Shown here: piece by piece, positions 26,934 to 35,706 of the stretch
Layout of the letters: the number at the start of each line of letters is the position of its first letter
How positions within the stretch are numbered: position 1 is the stretch's first letter
Origin: SAR86 cluster bacterium
GTDB taxonomy: Bacteria; Pseudomonadota; Gammaproteobacteria; Magnimaribacterales; AG-339-G14
DNA: 48,846 nt
Direction: 5' to 3'
Assembly: GCA_028140145.1 (NCBI GenBank)
Contig: JAOIOC010000007.1
Span: forward strand, 1-48,846
The notes under the pieces: model-generated
The model's database searches: none
Told to the model about the DNA's origin: nothing
The model's input: only the letters and a program-made list of their open reading frames with translations
Position numbers and translations under genes: made by a program

Positions 26934-28127
26934 TTATAATCCTAAAACTGCTTTAGCAATTACATTCCTTTGAATTTCATTACTACCGCCGTAAATAGAT
27001 ACTTTTCTGTAATTTAAGTAATGAGGCATGACTGGTGCAGCAAAGTCAGGACCAATTCTTGATTCATTTGAAGCCAAATCTTCTTCGGTCATAAAAGGAT
27101 GAGCATAGTAACCTACCGCTTCAACGAATAAATCAGATAATTCTTGTTGAAGATCAGTTCCTAGAATTTTTAGGATTGATGATTCTGGTCCAGGATGACC
27201 TCCTGCTGACATTGCAGCAAGAGTTCTTAGTTCAGTATATTCAGCCGCAGTCAATTTGATTTCTAATCTATCAAGCTTGGACATAAACATTGCATCATCT
27301 TTTAAAGATCCCTCACCTACTTGAATTTGAGTAGTGATGTCTCTCAATCTATCTAGTTCCCTTTTTAGTGAAGGTATTCCAGCAATACCAGTTCTTTCAT
27401 GAGCTAAAAGGAATTTAGCAATGCTCCATCCAAACCCTTCTTCACCAACTAAATTGGTTACAGGAACTTCAACATTATCAAAATAGACCATGTTTACTTC
27501 ATGAGTTCCATCGATAGTTATAATAGGTTTGACTTCTACCCCAGGAGTCTTCATGTCTATCAACAAGAAACTTATACCTTCTTGTTTTTTTCCACTGCCA
27601 TCTGTTCTTACTAAACAAAAAATCCAGTCAGCATGTTGAGCTAAAGTTGTCCAGGTTTTAGCGCCATTAACTACGTAAACGTCACCTTTTTTTTCTGCTT
27701 TTGTCTTCAGGGAAGCTAAATCAGATCCAGATCCTGGCTCTGAGTAACCCTGACACCACCAAATATCTCCATTAAGGATTTTTGGAAGATGAAATTCCTT
27801 TTGTTCATCGGAACCAAAAGTATAAATTACTGGCCCACACATGTTCACACCAAAAGGCATTAGAGTAGGTGTATTAGCCGCAGCTAATTCATTTTGAAAT
27901 ATATGTTTTTGAGTAATTGTCCATCCTGTGCCGCCAAGTTCCTCAGGCCAATTTACCGCTAGCCAACCTTTGTCATTTAAGATTTTATGCCATTTAACAG
28001 TATCTTCTTTACTTAAAGGAATACCTTGATCTTGCTTCTCTTTAATTTCAGAAGGATAATTCTGCTCAATAAAACTTCTAACCTCTTGTTGAAATTCTTG
28101 ATCTTCTTTAGAAAATGATAAATTCAT
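26934..28127 (-). CDS. Acyl-CoA dehydrogenase, likely catalytic subunit
   Basis: A 397-residue FAD enzyme of the acyl-CoA dehydrogenase family, introducing an alpha-beta double bond into acyl-CoA and passing electrons to ETF. The flavin loop SEPGSGSDLA and the middle-domain TWTTLAQHADWI are clear. The C-terminal site reads IYGGSNEIQRN, lacking the Glu used by medium-chain enzymes. LAHERTGIAG in helix G has a Glu just before the Arg, the place where isovaleryl-CoA-type enzymes keep their catalytic base. I chose the ATG at 28127, preceded by an AGAGGTG Shine-Dalgarno; a longer frame from 28175 would run through the promoter. It is the first gene of the eleven-gene nqr transcript. The substrate is unknown. 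Confidence 0.9.
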   Translation of the reverse strand: MNLSFSKEDQEFQQEVRSFIEQNYPSEIKEKQDQGIPLSKEDTVKWHKILNDKGWLAVNWPEELGGTGWTITQKHIFQNELAAANTPTLMPFGVNMCGPVIYTFGSDEQKEFHLPKILNGDIWWCQGYSEPGSGSDLASLKTKAEKKGDVYVVNGAKTWTTLAQHADWIFCLVRTDGSGKKQEGISFLLIDMKTPGVEVKPIITIDGTHEVNMVYFDNVEVPVTNLVGEEGFGWSIAKFLLAHERTGIAGIPSLKRELDRLRDITTQIQVGEGSLKDDAMFMSKLDRLEIKLTAAEYTELRTLAAMSAGGHPGPESSILKILGTDLQQELSDLFVEAVGYYAHPFMTEEDLASNESRIGPDFAAPVMPHYLNYRKVSIYGGSNEIQRNVIAKAVLGL

Positions 28128-28166
28128 TAAAACACCTCTGTAGTTTAGGGCAAAATAGACGACGTC

Positions 28167-28172
28167 ATTATA
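28167..28172 (-). promoter_or_regulatory. Probable -10 box of the acyl-CoA dehydrogenase/nqr operon
   Basis: A perfect TATAAT on the minus strand (complement of ATTATA) lies about 40 nt upstream of the ATG at 28127, so transcription would start near 28160 and leave room for the AGAGGTG ribosome site. A TATTAA 17 nt upstream is a poor -35. A GACGTC palindrome at 28161-28166 lies just downstream of the box and might bind a regulator. Confidence 0.45.
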
Positions 28173-28206
28173 CACAATGTAGCTGGATCTTAATAAGCAG
28201 AAACTA

Positions 28207-31119
28207 ATGAATTTAGATCAAAAAAATATAATAATTTTTGAAAGCAAATACCAATTAGAGAGGTATAAAGTATCTAATCCTTCTTTTTTTGAAGATCTAG
28301 AAGTTTTAACAGATCTTGAAATTCTTCCTTATGATAATTTTTCTCCTGATCCATCGCTTTTAGGTAAGCGTATTGAAACTCTTAGATCATTAATAGAGGA
28401 TGAAGTTAGCCTTGCCTGTACTGCATCATCAATCATTCAACCTTTATTTGATAAAAAGTATATTTTTGAAAAAACATTCGAAATATCAAAAAATCAACAA
28501 ATTGACTTAAAAAGATTAATAAAATTTTTAATTAACTCCGGATACGAAAGAGCAGATTTAGTTGTAAAGAATGGGCAATACGCAGTTAGAGGGTCTGTAA
28601 TAGATATCTTTCCAAGTAATTCAAAACTACCAATTAGAATTGATCTTTTTGATGATGAGGTCTTATCAATAAAGTATTTCAAAAATGAAGATCAAATTAC
28701 ATTCAAAGAAATTGATTCATATAAGTGTATTGCAGCTAAAGGATACGAATTAACAAACGAATCGATTGATATCTTTAAAAAAAACTGGAGAAATACATTT
28801 CAGTCAGACGGGCCAGTATTCGATAGTATTTTGAAAGGTAAAAATTTGGAGGGACTAGAACATTATTTACCTTTGTTTTTTTATGAAAGAACATTTTTTA
28901 AAGATTATTTTAAAAATTACAAACTTATCTATATCAATGAGGCAAAAAAATATCTATCGGAATACTGGGACTTAATTAATGAGAGATATGAAGACTTTAA
29001 ATTAGACCTAGACAGGCCTCCCCTCCCCCCTGAAATTTTATTTAATTCATTGGATGAAATTTCTTCATTAAGTTCTGAGAATTTAATTTTTAATATCCAG
29101 AAAAATAAAGATGAAATAGATACAAAAGACGATTACTCCTATGAAAGATTCTCGATAACAGAAAATATTGCTTTTGAAATTGATTCTAAAGTAGTTCATT
29201 TAGATCATGGAATTGGAATTTACAGAGGATTAAAAAAATTAAACAATACGGAATGTTTGATCATTGAATTTGATCAAGGAGATTTAATATATTTGCCTGT
29301 TAACTCTATGAATTTGCTTTCGGCTTATATTGGAATGGACGAGATAAAATTAGACTCAATAAGAAAGAGTAAATGGAATCAGAAAAAACAAAAGACATTT
29401 GAAAAAGCATATGATTTTGCTGCTGAATTAATAGAATCAGAAGCCAAAAGATCAAATTATAAAAGATCTCCATTGGAAATAAATAAAGAGGGTTTTCAAA
29501 AATTTATTGAGAATTTTCCATATGAACTCACACCAGATCAGCTTAAATGTTCTCACTCTCTGATAAACGATTTCAATTCTCCCAAAATGATGGATCGATT
29601 AATTTGCGGTGAAGTTGGTTTCGGTAAGACGGAGATGGCATTGAGAGCTTCGTATATTTCTTACATGAATGGTTTTCAAGTTTGTTTGATGGTCCCCACT
29701 ACAATTCTTGCAGAGCAACACTATGAAACATTTACAAAAAGATTTTCTGAATACGACGTTGATGTGGTTTTATTAACTAGAAATCTATCCACTCAAGAAA
29801 AAAAAGATGTTTACTTAAAGATCTTAAATCAGCCTAACCTAATTGTGATTGGTACTCATGCATTAATGAACAATAAATTAGTTTTTAATAATGTTGGTCT
29901 TTTGATAATTGATGAGGAACATAAATTTGGAGTTAGACAAAAGGAAAAAATTAAATCATTAAAGGCACAAATAGATGTCATGTATTTATCAGCGACGCCA
30001 ATTCCACGAACATTAAACCTAGCCTTAACCGACTTAAAAGATTTTTCTATCATTGCATCTCCCCCTCATGGAAGAAAACCGGTTGAAACAATTGTTTCAA
30101 GAGAATCAAAGTCTTTCATCAAAGAAGCAATACGGCGTGAAACATTAAGAGGTGGGCAAACATTTTATGTCTGCAATAGAATCCATAAATTAGAAGAGGA
30201 AAAATATAAATTAACTCAAATATTTCCTGAAAAAAATATTGATATTGTTCATGGTCAAATGGATCCACTCAAGATAAAGGAAATATTAGATAATTTTAAA
30301 GAAGGAAATATTGATGTTCTTGTCTGCACAACTATTATAGAAAGCGGAATAGATATTCCTAACGCAAATACACTCATAGTGAAAGATGCAGATAATTTTG
30401 GCTTATCCCAACTTCATCAATTAAGAGGAAGGGTTGGTAGATCTCCGACACAGGCATATGCATATTTTTTTACGAATGAATTCAAAGATATAAAAGGTAA
30501 AGCAAAAGATAGAATCACAGCTTTGCAATCAACGGATTCCTTTAATGCTGGGCTAGCCTTAGCAATGAGGGATCTTGAAATAAGAGGTGCAGGAGAAATC
30601 TTAGGAGAAAAGCAAAGCGGTGTTATTCATGATGTTGGTTTAAATCTTTTTAGTGAAATGATAAAAAAAGCTAAACATTTATTGAAAGGTATGCCTGAGG
30701 ATAAAATCATTGATACATCAATTAATTTGAACGTTCCAGCATATATAGAGAACGATTATCTTCCTCAAGCTGAGCTTAGACTAGAAATGTATAAAAGATT
30801 AGCAGAATGTAAAACACTAGATGAATTGAATATTTTAAAAGAAGAAATTGTTGATAGATTCGGCCCATTTTCGAAAACTTTCCAAAACCTTCTAGAACTT
30901 ACCAAACTTAAGATTATTTCTATGCCGCTGATGATTAAAAAGATAATAGGCACTAACAAAAGAATTGAATGTACGTTTGATTATGAATCTCCAATCCTGG
31001 CTGATAATAATACTAGTAACGTATTAGTTTTTAATCCTCAGGAAGATAATTCAATTTTATTTTTACAAAATACATTCTCGACCATAATATCCAACCTAAA
31101 ATTAGATGAAGCTAGCTAA
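28207..31119 (+). CDS. mfd: Mfd, transcription-repair coupling factor (shortened)
   Basis: A 970-residue protein; E. coli Mfd has 1148. It removes RNA polymerase stalled at lesions and recruits UvrA. The N-terminal UvrB-like region is recognisable (ILPYDNFSPDPSLLGKRI, YAVRGSVIDIFP) but starts about 40 residues late. Between RPPLPPEIL (residue 270 on) and the polymerase-binding domain (VVHLDHGIGIY from 329) there are about 60 residues where E. coli has about 175, so domain 3 appears to be missing. The translocase is intact: GEVGFGKT from 468, DEEHKFG from 569-570, LRGRVGRS, and the C-terminal regulatory domain (YLPQAELRLEMYKRL). An in-frame stop 24 nt upstream rules out a longer ATG start. csiV follows with a 14-nt overlap. 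Confidence 0.95.
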   Translation: MNLDQKNIIIFESKYQLERYKVSNPSFFEDLEVLTDLEILPYDNFSPDPSLLGKRIETLRSLIEDEVSLACTASSIIQPLFDKKYIFEKTFEISKNQQIDLKRLIKFLINSGYERADLVVKNGQYAVRGSVIDIFPSNSKLPIRIDLFDDEVLSIKYFKNEDQITFKEIDSYKCIAAKGYELTNESIDIFKKNWRNTFQSDGPVFDSILKGKNLEGLEHYLPLFFYERTFFKDYFKNYKLIYINEAKKYLSEYWDLINERYEDFKLDLDRPPLPPEILFNSLDEISSLSSENLIFNIQKNKDEIDTKDDYSYERFSITENIAFEIDSKVVHLDHGIGIYRGLKKLNNTECLIIEFDQGDLIYLPVNSMNLLSAYIGMDEIKLDSIRKSKWNQKKQKTFEKAYDFAAELIESEAKRSNYKRSPLEINKEGFQKFIENFPYELTPDQLKCSHSLINDFNSPKMMDRLICGEVGFGKTEMALRASYISYMNGFQVCLMVPTTILAEQHYETFTKRFSEYDVDVVLLTRNLSTQEKKDVYLKILNQPNLIVIGTHALMNNKLVFNNVGLLIIDEEHKFGVRQKEKIKSLKAQIDVMYLSATPIPRTLNLALTDLKDFSIIASPPHGRKPVETIVSRESKSFIKEAIRRETLRGGQTFYVCNRIHKLEEEKYKLTQIFPEKNIDIVHGQMDPLKIKEILDNFKEGNIDVLVCTTIIESGIDIPNANTLIVKDADNFGLSQLHQLRGRVGRSPTQAYAYFFTNEFKDIKGKAKDRITALQSTDSFNAGLALAMRDLEIRGAGEILGEKQSGVIHDVGLNLFSEMIKKAKHLLKGMPEDKIIDTSINLNVPAYIENDYLPQAELRLEMYKRLAECKTLDELNILKEEIVDRFGPFSKTFQNLLELTKLKIISMPLMIKKIIGTNKRIECTFDYESPILADNNTSNVLVFNPQEDNSILFLQNTFSTIISNLKLDEAS

Positions 31120-31942
31120 TTTCTTTCTTCTCTTGATATCTTTTAATCTTATCTTGGTTGAGCATGATCAATTGGATGTTGATTTTCTTAGCGATGATGA
31201 ATACAGAATCGACTTAATTTTTATTAAATATTTAAAAGATGAAGAATTAAAAGAAAACTTCCAAAATCCAGCGGTAAACTTTGAAAAATTTTTTGTCGTT
31301 CTTGATGAATTCCAGTATCCAAATTTAGATATCGTCCCTACAAATTTTGAAATTCCTAAAGAAAAACAATCCATTGATATTCCTTTCATTAAAAAAGAAA
31401 CACAAAAAAAGACTATAGAAAAAAATATAAGTACTCGAAAAAGAGAGTTTCCTAGAGAAATATTTCAGATAGATAAAAGAGATGATAATTTAATGAAAGA
31501 ATTTAAGGATCTTATCAGGAGAAGTAGATACTTTAGATTCATTGGAGAACAATCTTGGTATCAACCTATACCAACAAAAGATAATTCATTTGAAATCTTT
31601 ATTGACTCTAGCATTGAAAGAGGTTCAAGGATTTATGGTTTTTTAAGGCCTTACAAAGGAAGATATTTACACACTGATATCGAGATTTTTTTAGCAGAAC
31701 AAATTCAAGAAGATGAAATCTTAAGTATCGAAGAATCAGATAATACTAATCCGAATTTAGAAGGTTATTTATTCAATAATACAGGTCTAGAATTACAAAA
31801 GAAGAATCTGCCAAATTTACAAGAAGAAGAGCTAATGCCTATTTTCCAATTAAAAGAATCTAGAAGACTTAGATCGGGAGAAATTAATTATTTTGATCAT
31901 CCAAAATTTGGATTACTTCTTTTAATAACTAAGCCAAGTTAG
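31106..31942 (+). CDS. csiV: CsiV family protein
   Basis: A 278-residue protein with a hydrophobic N-terminus (about 4-18), so probably exported. The family core lies in the second half: YRFIGEQSWYQPI-like sequence (FRFIGEQSWYQPIP), GRYLHTDIEIFLAEQ and LKESRRLRSGEINYFDHPKFG. The last is the typical 'esRr.rsgE..YlDhP.fG' ending of CsiV proteins. In Vibrio CsiV is a periplasmic peptidoglycan-binding protein needed for fitness in the presence of D-amino acids. csiV directly after mfd is a conserved gammaproteobacterial arrangement. The middle region is Lys/Glu-rich and poorly conserved. It overlaps mfd by 14 nt and the convergent sbcB by 14 nt. Confidence 0.8.
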   Translation: MKLANFFLLLISFNLILVEHDQLDVDFLSDDEYRIDLIFIKYLKDEELKENFQNPAVNFEKFFVVLDEFQYPNLDIVPTNFEIPKEKQSIDIPFIKKETQKKTIEKNISTRKREFPREIFQIDKRDDNLMKEFKDLIRRSRYFRFIGEQSWYQPIPTKDNSFEIFIDSSIERGSRIYGFLRPYKGRYLHTDIEIFLAEQIQEDEILSIEESDNTNPNLEGYLFNNTGLELQKKNLPNLQEEELMPIFQLKESRRLRSGEINYFDHPKFGLLLLITKPS

Positions 31943-33335
31943 TTTTTTCTAAATTCTGAAGATGTTCTTTAAGTGCATTTTTGATCTCTAAATGATCTGA
32001 GTCATCCGAATCGTATTTTTCTAATTTTTGCATAGCTTGTCCTAAATTTAGCCAAGGTCCTTTTGAGAATAATCGTTCGTTAATAAATTGAGAAAAATCT
32101 TCATTTTCATCATCAGATAATAAATCAGGTTTCTCTAAAGCTATAATTCTAGATGCTAATTCTCTGTATCTGCTGTCTTCAAATCCTTCCTTTAATTTTG
32201 TTTTATCTTGCCAAGTTGATATATGAAATTTTTCCATCCAAAGTCTGTCTGAATCACTAGGAAACCTTTCGTATATAGCTTGATCTACATATTTTGGAGG
32301 TGGATAACTTTTTTGTTTTTTTATTAAAAGTTCAGAGAGTCTTTCTGAAAATTCAAAATTATCTTTTAATAAATTTGCCCTTTTCGTTAATTCTTTAATT
32401 GATAAATCCAGATATGTGGAGGGTTTTGAAATACAATTTAATGGAGTGACTGGCATGCTTTTATTTATTGAAACTAATTTAAAAGCACCACCTTGAGTTC
32501 CTAATTGTTCTAAAAGTTCATGATCCTTGAGTTTAAATAATTCCTCTGGATTGAAATATAAATCACAAACGATAATTTGATTTTGATTCGAGTTATTTTG
32601 TCCGCATGGGTAGATCGGATAAACATATTTATTTCTTCGAACCACCTCGCCCAATAAGCAAAACTTTTCAGATCTTAATATATCTAAGTTTCCTTTCTTA
32701 GATGAACCTTGAATGAAAATTTTCCATGCTTCGGGAGCTTTTTCCTTAATAATTTTTCCAAGCTCAACCATCAAGATGCAGTCCTCTAAAGCATCATGTG
32801 CTCCTTCGGCAGAAATACCGTTTGCTTCTGCTAAGTCGCTCAGTTTTAGACTTAAATCACCATTTTCATTTTTACCTGTTTTAATTTCATCTGAATAAAA
32901 GTTTGCTAATAACTGAAACAATACATACATATCTGCTCTACCATTATTATTTGTATTAGTTATATATGGATCTAATAAATACCAATAGAATTGTCGTCTA
33001 AGCAATTCCTCATCAAACTTGTGACCGTTATAGGTTATGTGAACCAAATTCGAAGAATCTGACCATTGCAGCCAAGTTGAGTGGATCTCTTTTATTAGAT
33101 CGTAATGAGTCTTGTTGCAATTTGAATTAAGAGTAGAAATCTTTTTATGAGTGAAATAAGCTCCCGGATCTGGAACTATCCATGGCAAAATTTGACATTC
33201 ATCATCAATAGTATCAATTTGATCAAAATTTTCAGACGTTAAAATTGACCCAATTTGGATAATTTGAGAAAAATTGATGTTTAAACCCGTTGTCTCAGTG
33301 TCATTGAAAACATATGAGACATTCTTTTCAGGCAT
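31929..33335 (-). CDS. sbcB: Exodeoxyribonuclease I
   Basis: A 468-residue enzyme close to E. coli ExoI (475), a 3'-5' single-strand DNA exonuclease working in recombination and mismatch repair. The DEDD exonuclease motif I is NDTETTG with Asp12 and Glu14. HITYNGHKFDEELLRRQFYW is motif II, and EGAHDALEDCILMVELG carries motif III with its His and Asp. The ExoI-specific C-terminal half (SH3-like and helical domains) is present, including YERFPSDSDRLWMEKFH. It is the last gene of etfB-etfA-nfuA-sbcB, starting 2 nt after nfuA. Its 3' end overlaps csiV. Confidence 0.95.
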   Translation of the reverse strand: MPEKNVSYVFNDTETTGLNINFSQIIQIGSILTSENFDQIDTIDDECQILPWIVPDPGAYFTHKKISTLNSNCNKTHYDLIKEIHSTWLQWSDSSNLVHITYNGHKFDEELLRRQFYWYLLDPYITNTNNNGRADMYVLFQLLANFYSDEIKTGKNENGDLSLKLSDLAEANGISAEGAHDALEDCILMVELGKIIKEKAPEAWKIFIQGSSKKGNLDILRSEKFCLLGEVVRRNKYVYPIYPCGQNNSNQNQIIVCDLYFNPEELFKLKDHELLEQLGTQGGAFKLVSINKSMPVTPLNCISKPSTYLDLSIKELTKRANLLKDNFEFSERLSELLIKKQKSYPPPKYVDQAIYERFPSDSDRLWMEKFHISTWQDKTKLKEGFEDSRYRELASRIIALEKPDLLSDDENEDFSQFINERLFSKGPWLNLGQAMQKLEKYDSDDSDHLEIKNALKEHLQNLEKTNLA

Positions 33336-33337
33336 GA

Positions 33338-33928
33338 TTATTTAAAATAAGCGTTTTCTGTATGTGAATGATCAGTTGAATCTATGATTCCGGTAATTTC
33401 AGGTACATTTTCTATAAGAGTTTTTTCAACGCCATCTTTTAGCGTGACGTCAATCATGCTGCAACCCTGACAACCGCCACCGAATTGAAGAACCGCTTTA
33501 TTGTCATCAAGAACTTCAACCAGACTAACCTCTCCTCCGTGCGATGCTAATGCAGGATTAATTTCACTATGTAAATAAAAATTAATCTTGTCTTCAATGG
33601 AGCTTTCATCCGATAAAAATGGAGTTTTTGATTTCGGTGCTCTAATTGTCAGTTGACCTCCAAATTTATCTGGATGGTAATCAACTTTAGCATCCTCTAG
33701 GTATGGAAGACTTTTCTCGTCTAGAAAAACATTAAATGATTTATAGGTTTGAGAAAAATCAGTTGGGTCTTGTTCGCCTGGTTTGCAATAAACTATGCAA
33801 GTTTCTGCCCTATTTGAACCAGGATCGGAAACAAAGATTCTTATGTTTGTGTCTTTTTCTTCAGAATCTTTTAGAAGATTACCTAAATATTCTTCTGCAC
33901 CCTCTGTGATTTCAACAATATTTGACAT
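33338..33928 (-). CDS. nfuA: NfuA, Fe-S cluster carrier protein
   Basis: A 196-residue protein with the two NfuA domains. The N-terminal half is a degenerate A-type (HesB-like) domain that has lost the usual Cys set, and the C-terminal Nfu domain has GGGCQGCSM with Cys153 and Cys156, which bind a [4Fe-4S] cluster at the dimer interface. NfuA hands clusters to target proteins, especially under oxidative or iron stress. It overlaps the etfA stop by one base. The nearby ETF:quinone oxidoreductase needs a [4Fe-4S] cluster and could be one client, which is inference. Confidence 0.95.
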   Translation of the reverse strand: MSNIVEITEGAEEYLGNLLKDSEEKDTNIRIFVSDPGSNRAETCIVYCKPGEQDPTDFSQTYKSFNVFLDEKSLPYLEDAKVDYHPDKFGGQLTIRAPKSKTPFLSDESSIEDKINFYLHSEINPALASHGGEVSLVEVLDDNKAVLQFGGGCQGCSMIDVTLKDGVEKTLIENVPEITGIIDSTDHSHTENAYFK

Positions 33929-34854
33929 TAAAGTTTTGCATCAAGTTCAGGGACAGCTGTAAATAAGTCAGCAACCAGCCCATAATCTGCAACTTGAAAT
34001 ATAGGTGCGTCCTCATCTTTATTAATCGCTACGATAACTTTACTGTCCTTCATTCCTGCTAAATGTTGAATAGCTCCTGATATTCCAACGGCTATGTATA
34101 GGTTTGGTGCAACAATTTTTCCTGTTTGTCCAACTTGGTAATCATTAGGAACAAAACCAGAATCTACTGCTGCTCTTGAAGCACCTATAGCAGCACCTAA
34201 TTTATCAGCTACAGATTCCAGAATTTTAAAATTATCTCCATTTTGCATGCCTCTGCCACCAGAAATAATTACATCTGCAGAAGTTAATTCAGGTCTATCT
34301 GACTCAGCAATTTCTTCTTTTATGAACTCTGATATTCCAAGGTTATGGCTTTCTTGAAGATCAACAACCTCAGCGCTTCCATCATTTTGTGCGGCATCAA
34401 AAGCAGTCGTTCTAACAGTGATGACTTTTTTTGTGTCGCTGTTTTGAACGGTTGCAATACAATTTCCAGCATAAATTGGTCTCTCAAAGGTATCGCTAGA
34501 CTCAATTGCGGTAATATCAGAAATTTGAGCGACATCTAAAAGAGCGGAAACTCTTGGCATGTAATTTTTACCATTAGTTGTTGCTGGGGAAAGGATATGA
34601 CTGTAGTCAGCAGAAATTGCAACAATTAGGTCTGCAATATTCTCAGCGAGACAATGCTCGTATTCTGGAGAATCTGCTACTAATACTTTTGCTACTCCTG
34701 ATATCTTTGCAGCTTGATCTTTTGCTCCAGAACAATTTGATCCGGCAACAAGAACGTGAATATCGCCTTCCAGATTAGTTGCAGCAGTTACAACATTATT
34801 AGTTGATGCTTTAATTTCTTCGTTATCGTGTTCAGCTATTACAAGTATGCTCAT
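33928..34854 (-). CDS. etfA: Electron transfer flavoprotein alpha subunit
   Basis: A 308-residue FAD-binding subunit of ETF, which collects electrons from acyl-CoA dehydrogenases. The N-terminal domain opens ILVIAEHDN. The C-terminal FAD domain shows [35 protein letters not shown] (residue blocks around 215-240) and [13 protein letters not shown] followed by [12 protein letters not shown], all diagnostic. Its ATG overlaps the etfB stop by 4 nt, and its stop overlaps nfuA by one base. Confidence 0.97.
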   Translation of the reverse strand: MSILVIAEHDNEEIKASTNNVVTAATNLEGDIHVLVAGSNCSGAKDQAAKISGVAKVLVADSPEYEHCLAENIADLIVAISADYSHILSPATTNGKNYMPRVSALLDVAQISDITAIESSDTFERPIYAGNCIATVQNSDTKKVITVRTTAFDAAQNDGSAEVVDLQESHNLGISEFIKEEIAESDRPELTSADVIISGGRGMQNGDNFKILESVADKLGAAIGASRAAVDSGFVPNDYQVGQTGKIVAPNLYIAVGISGAIQHLAGMKDSKVIVAINKDEDAPIFQVADYGLVADLFTAVPELDAKL

Positions 34855-35603
34855 GTTATTACCTTTGCTTCATTTTTAAGTTTATCTACTAAATCATCTA
34901 CAGTTTCTACAATTATTCCAGCTTCTCTAACTGGAGGAGGAGAAACTTTTAAAGTTTTATTCCTTGGCTCAATATCTACTCCTAAAGATACAGCCTCTAT
35001 TACATCGAGAGGTTTTTGCTTTGCCTTCATAATATTCGGTAAAGAAGCATATCTTGGTTCGTTCAACCTTAAGTCTGTAGATACTATACAAGGAAGATTG
35101 ACAGAAATTGTTTGCAAACCACCATCAACTTCTCTCGTTACAAGAGCCTTTTCTCCTTCAATTTTTAATTCAGAGGCAAATGTTGCTTGAGCATACCCAG
35201 TAAGAGCTGCCAACATTTGAGAGGTTTGGTTATTATCACCATCTATAGCTTGCTTACCCAGTATTACTAAGTCTGGAGACTCTTTTTCAACAACTCCTTT
35301 TAAAAGTTTTGCAATAGCTAAAGGTTCAACCTCAATGTCAGTTTCTACCAAAATAGCTCTGTCGGCACCGAGGGCTAAGGCAGTTCTTAATTGTTCTTGA
35401 GAAGCTGAAGACCCTACTGTCACAGCAATTATCTCAGTAGCAGTACCTCCCTCTTTTAATCTGACAGCTTCTTCTACAGCAATCTCGCAAAAAGGATTAA
35501 TAGCCATTTTTACGTTATTTAAGTCAACGCCCGATTCATCAGCTTTTGGCCTAACTTTAACGTTGTAATCAACAACTCTCTTTATTGGAACTAAAATTTT
35601 CAT
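34851..35603 (-). CDS. etfB: Electron transfer flavoprotein beta subunit
   Basis: A 250-residue subunit that binds AMP and docks ETF onto its dehydrogenases. [19 protein letters not shown] at the start, [20 protein letters not shown], and [17 protein letters not shown] are the usual blocks; the recognition loop lies near residues 185-200. It is the first gene of etfB-etfA-nfuA-sbcB, divergent from ETF-QO. A TTGTAA-16-TATATA promoter lies directly upstream, so the message may be nearly leaderless. No Shine-Dalgarno is evident. Confidence 0.97.
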   Translation of the reverse strand: MKILVPIKRVVDYNVKVRPKADESGVDLNNVKMAINPFCEIAVEEAVRLKEGGTATEIIAVTVGSSASQEQLRTALALGADRAILVETDIEVEPLAIAKLLKGVVEKESPDLVILGKQAIDGDNNQTSQMLAALTGYAQATFASELKIEGEKALVTREVDGGLQTISVNLPCIVSTDLRLNEPRYASLPNIMKAKQKPLDVIEAVSLGVDIEPRNKTLKVSPPPVREAGIIVETVDDLVDKLKNEAKVIT

Positions 35604-35609
35604 AATTTT

Positions 35610-35637
35610 TATATAGTGTTAAGGCGGAATATTACAA
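35610..35637 (-). promoter_or_regulatory. Probable promoter of etfB-etfA-nfuA-sbcB
   Basis: On the minus strand TTGTAA (complement of 35632-35637) and TATATA (complement of 35610-35615) are 16 nt apart. Transcription would begin close to 35603, which is the A of the etfB ATG, so the transcript could be leaderless. The absence of a ribosome site before etfB fits. The boxes are imperfect and the region is AT-rich. Confidence 0.4.
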
Positions 35638-35706
35638 GAACTACATATTCTAAAGGATTTGCTACTTGAAAGTAAGTCTTTAGAATACTCTCATAGATTA
35701 GTAGGT

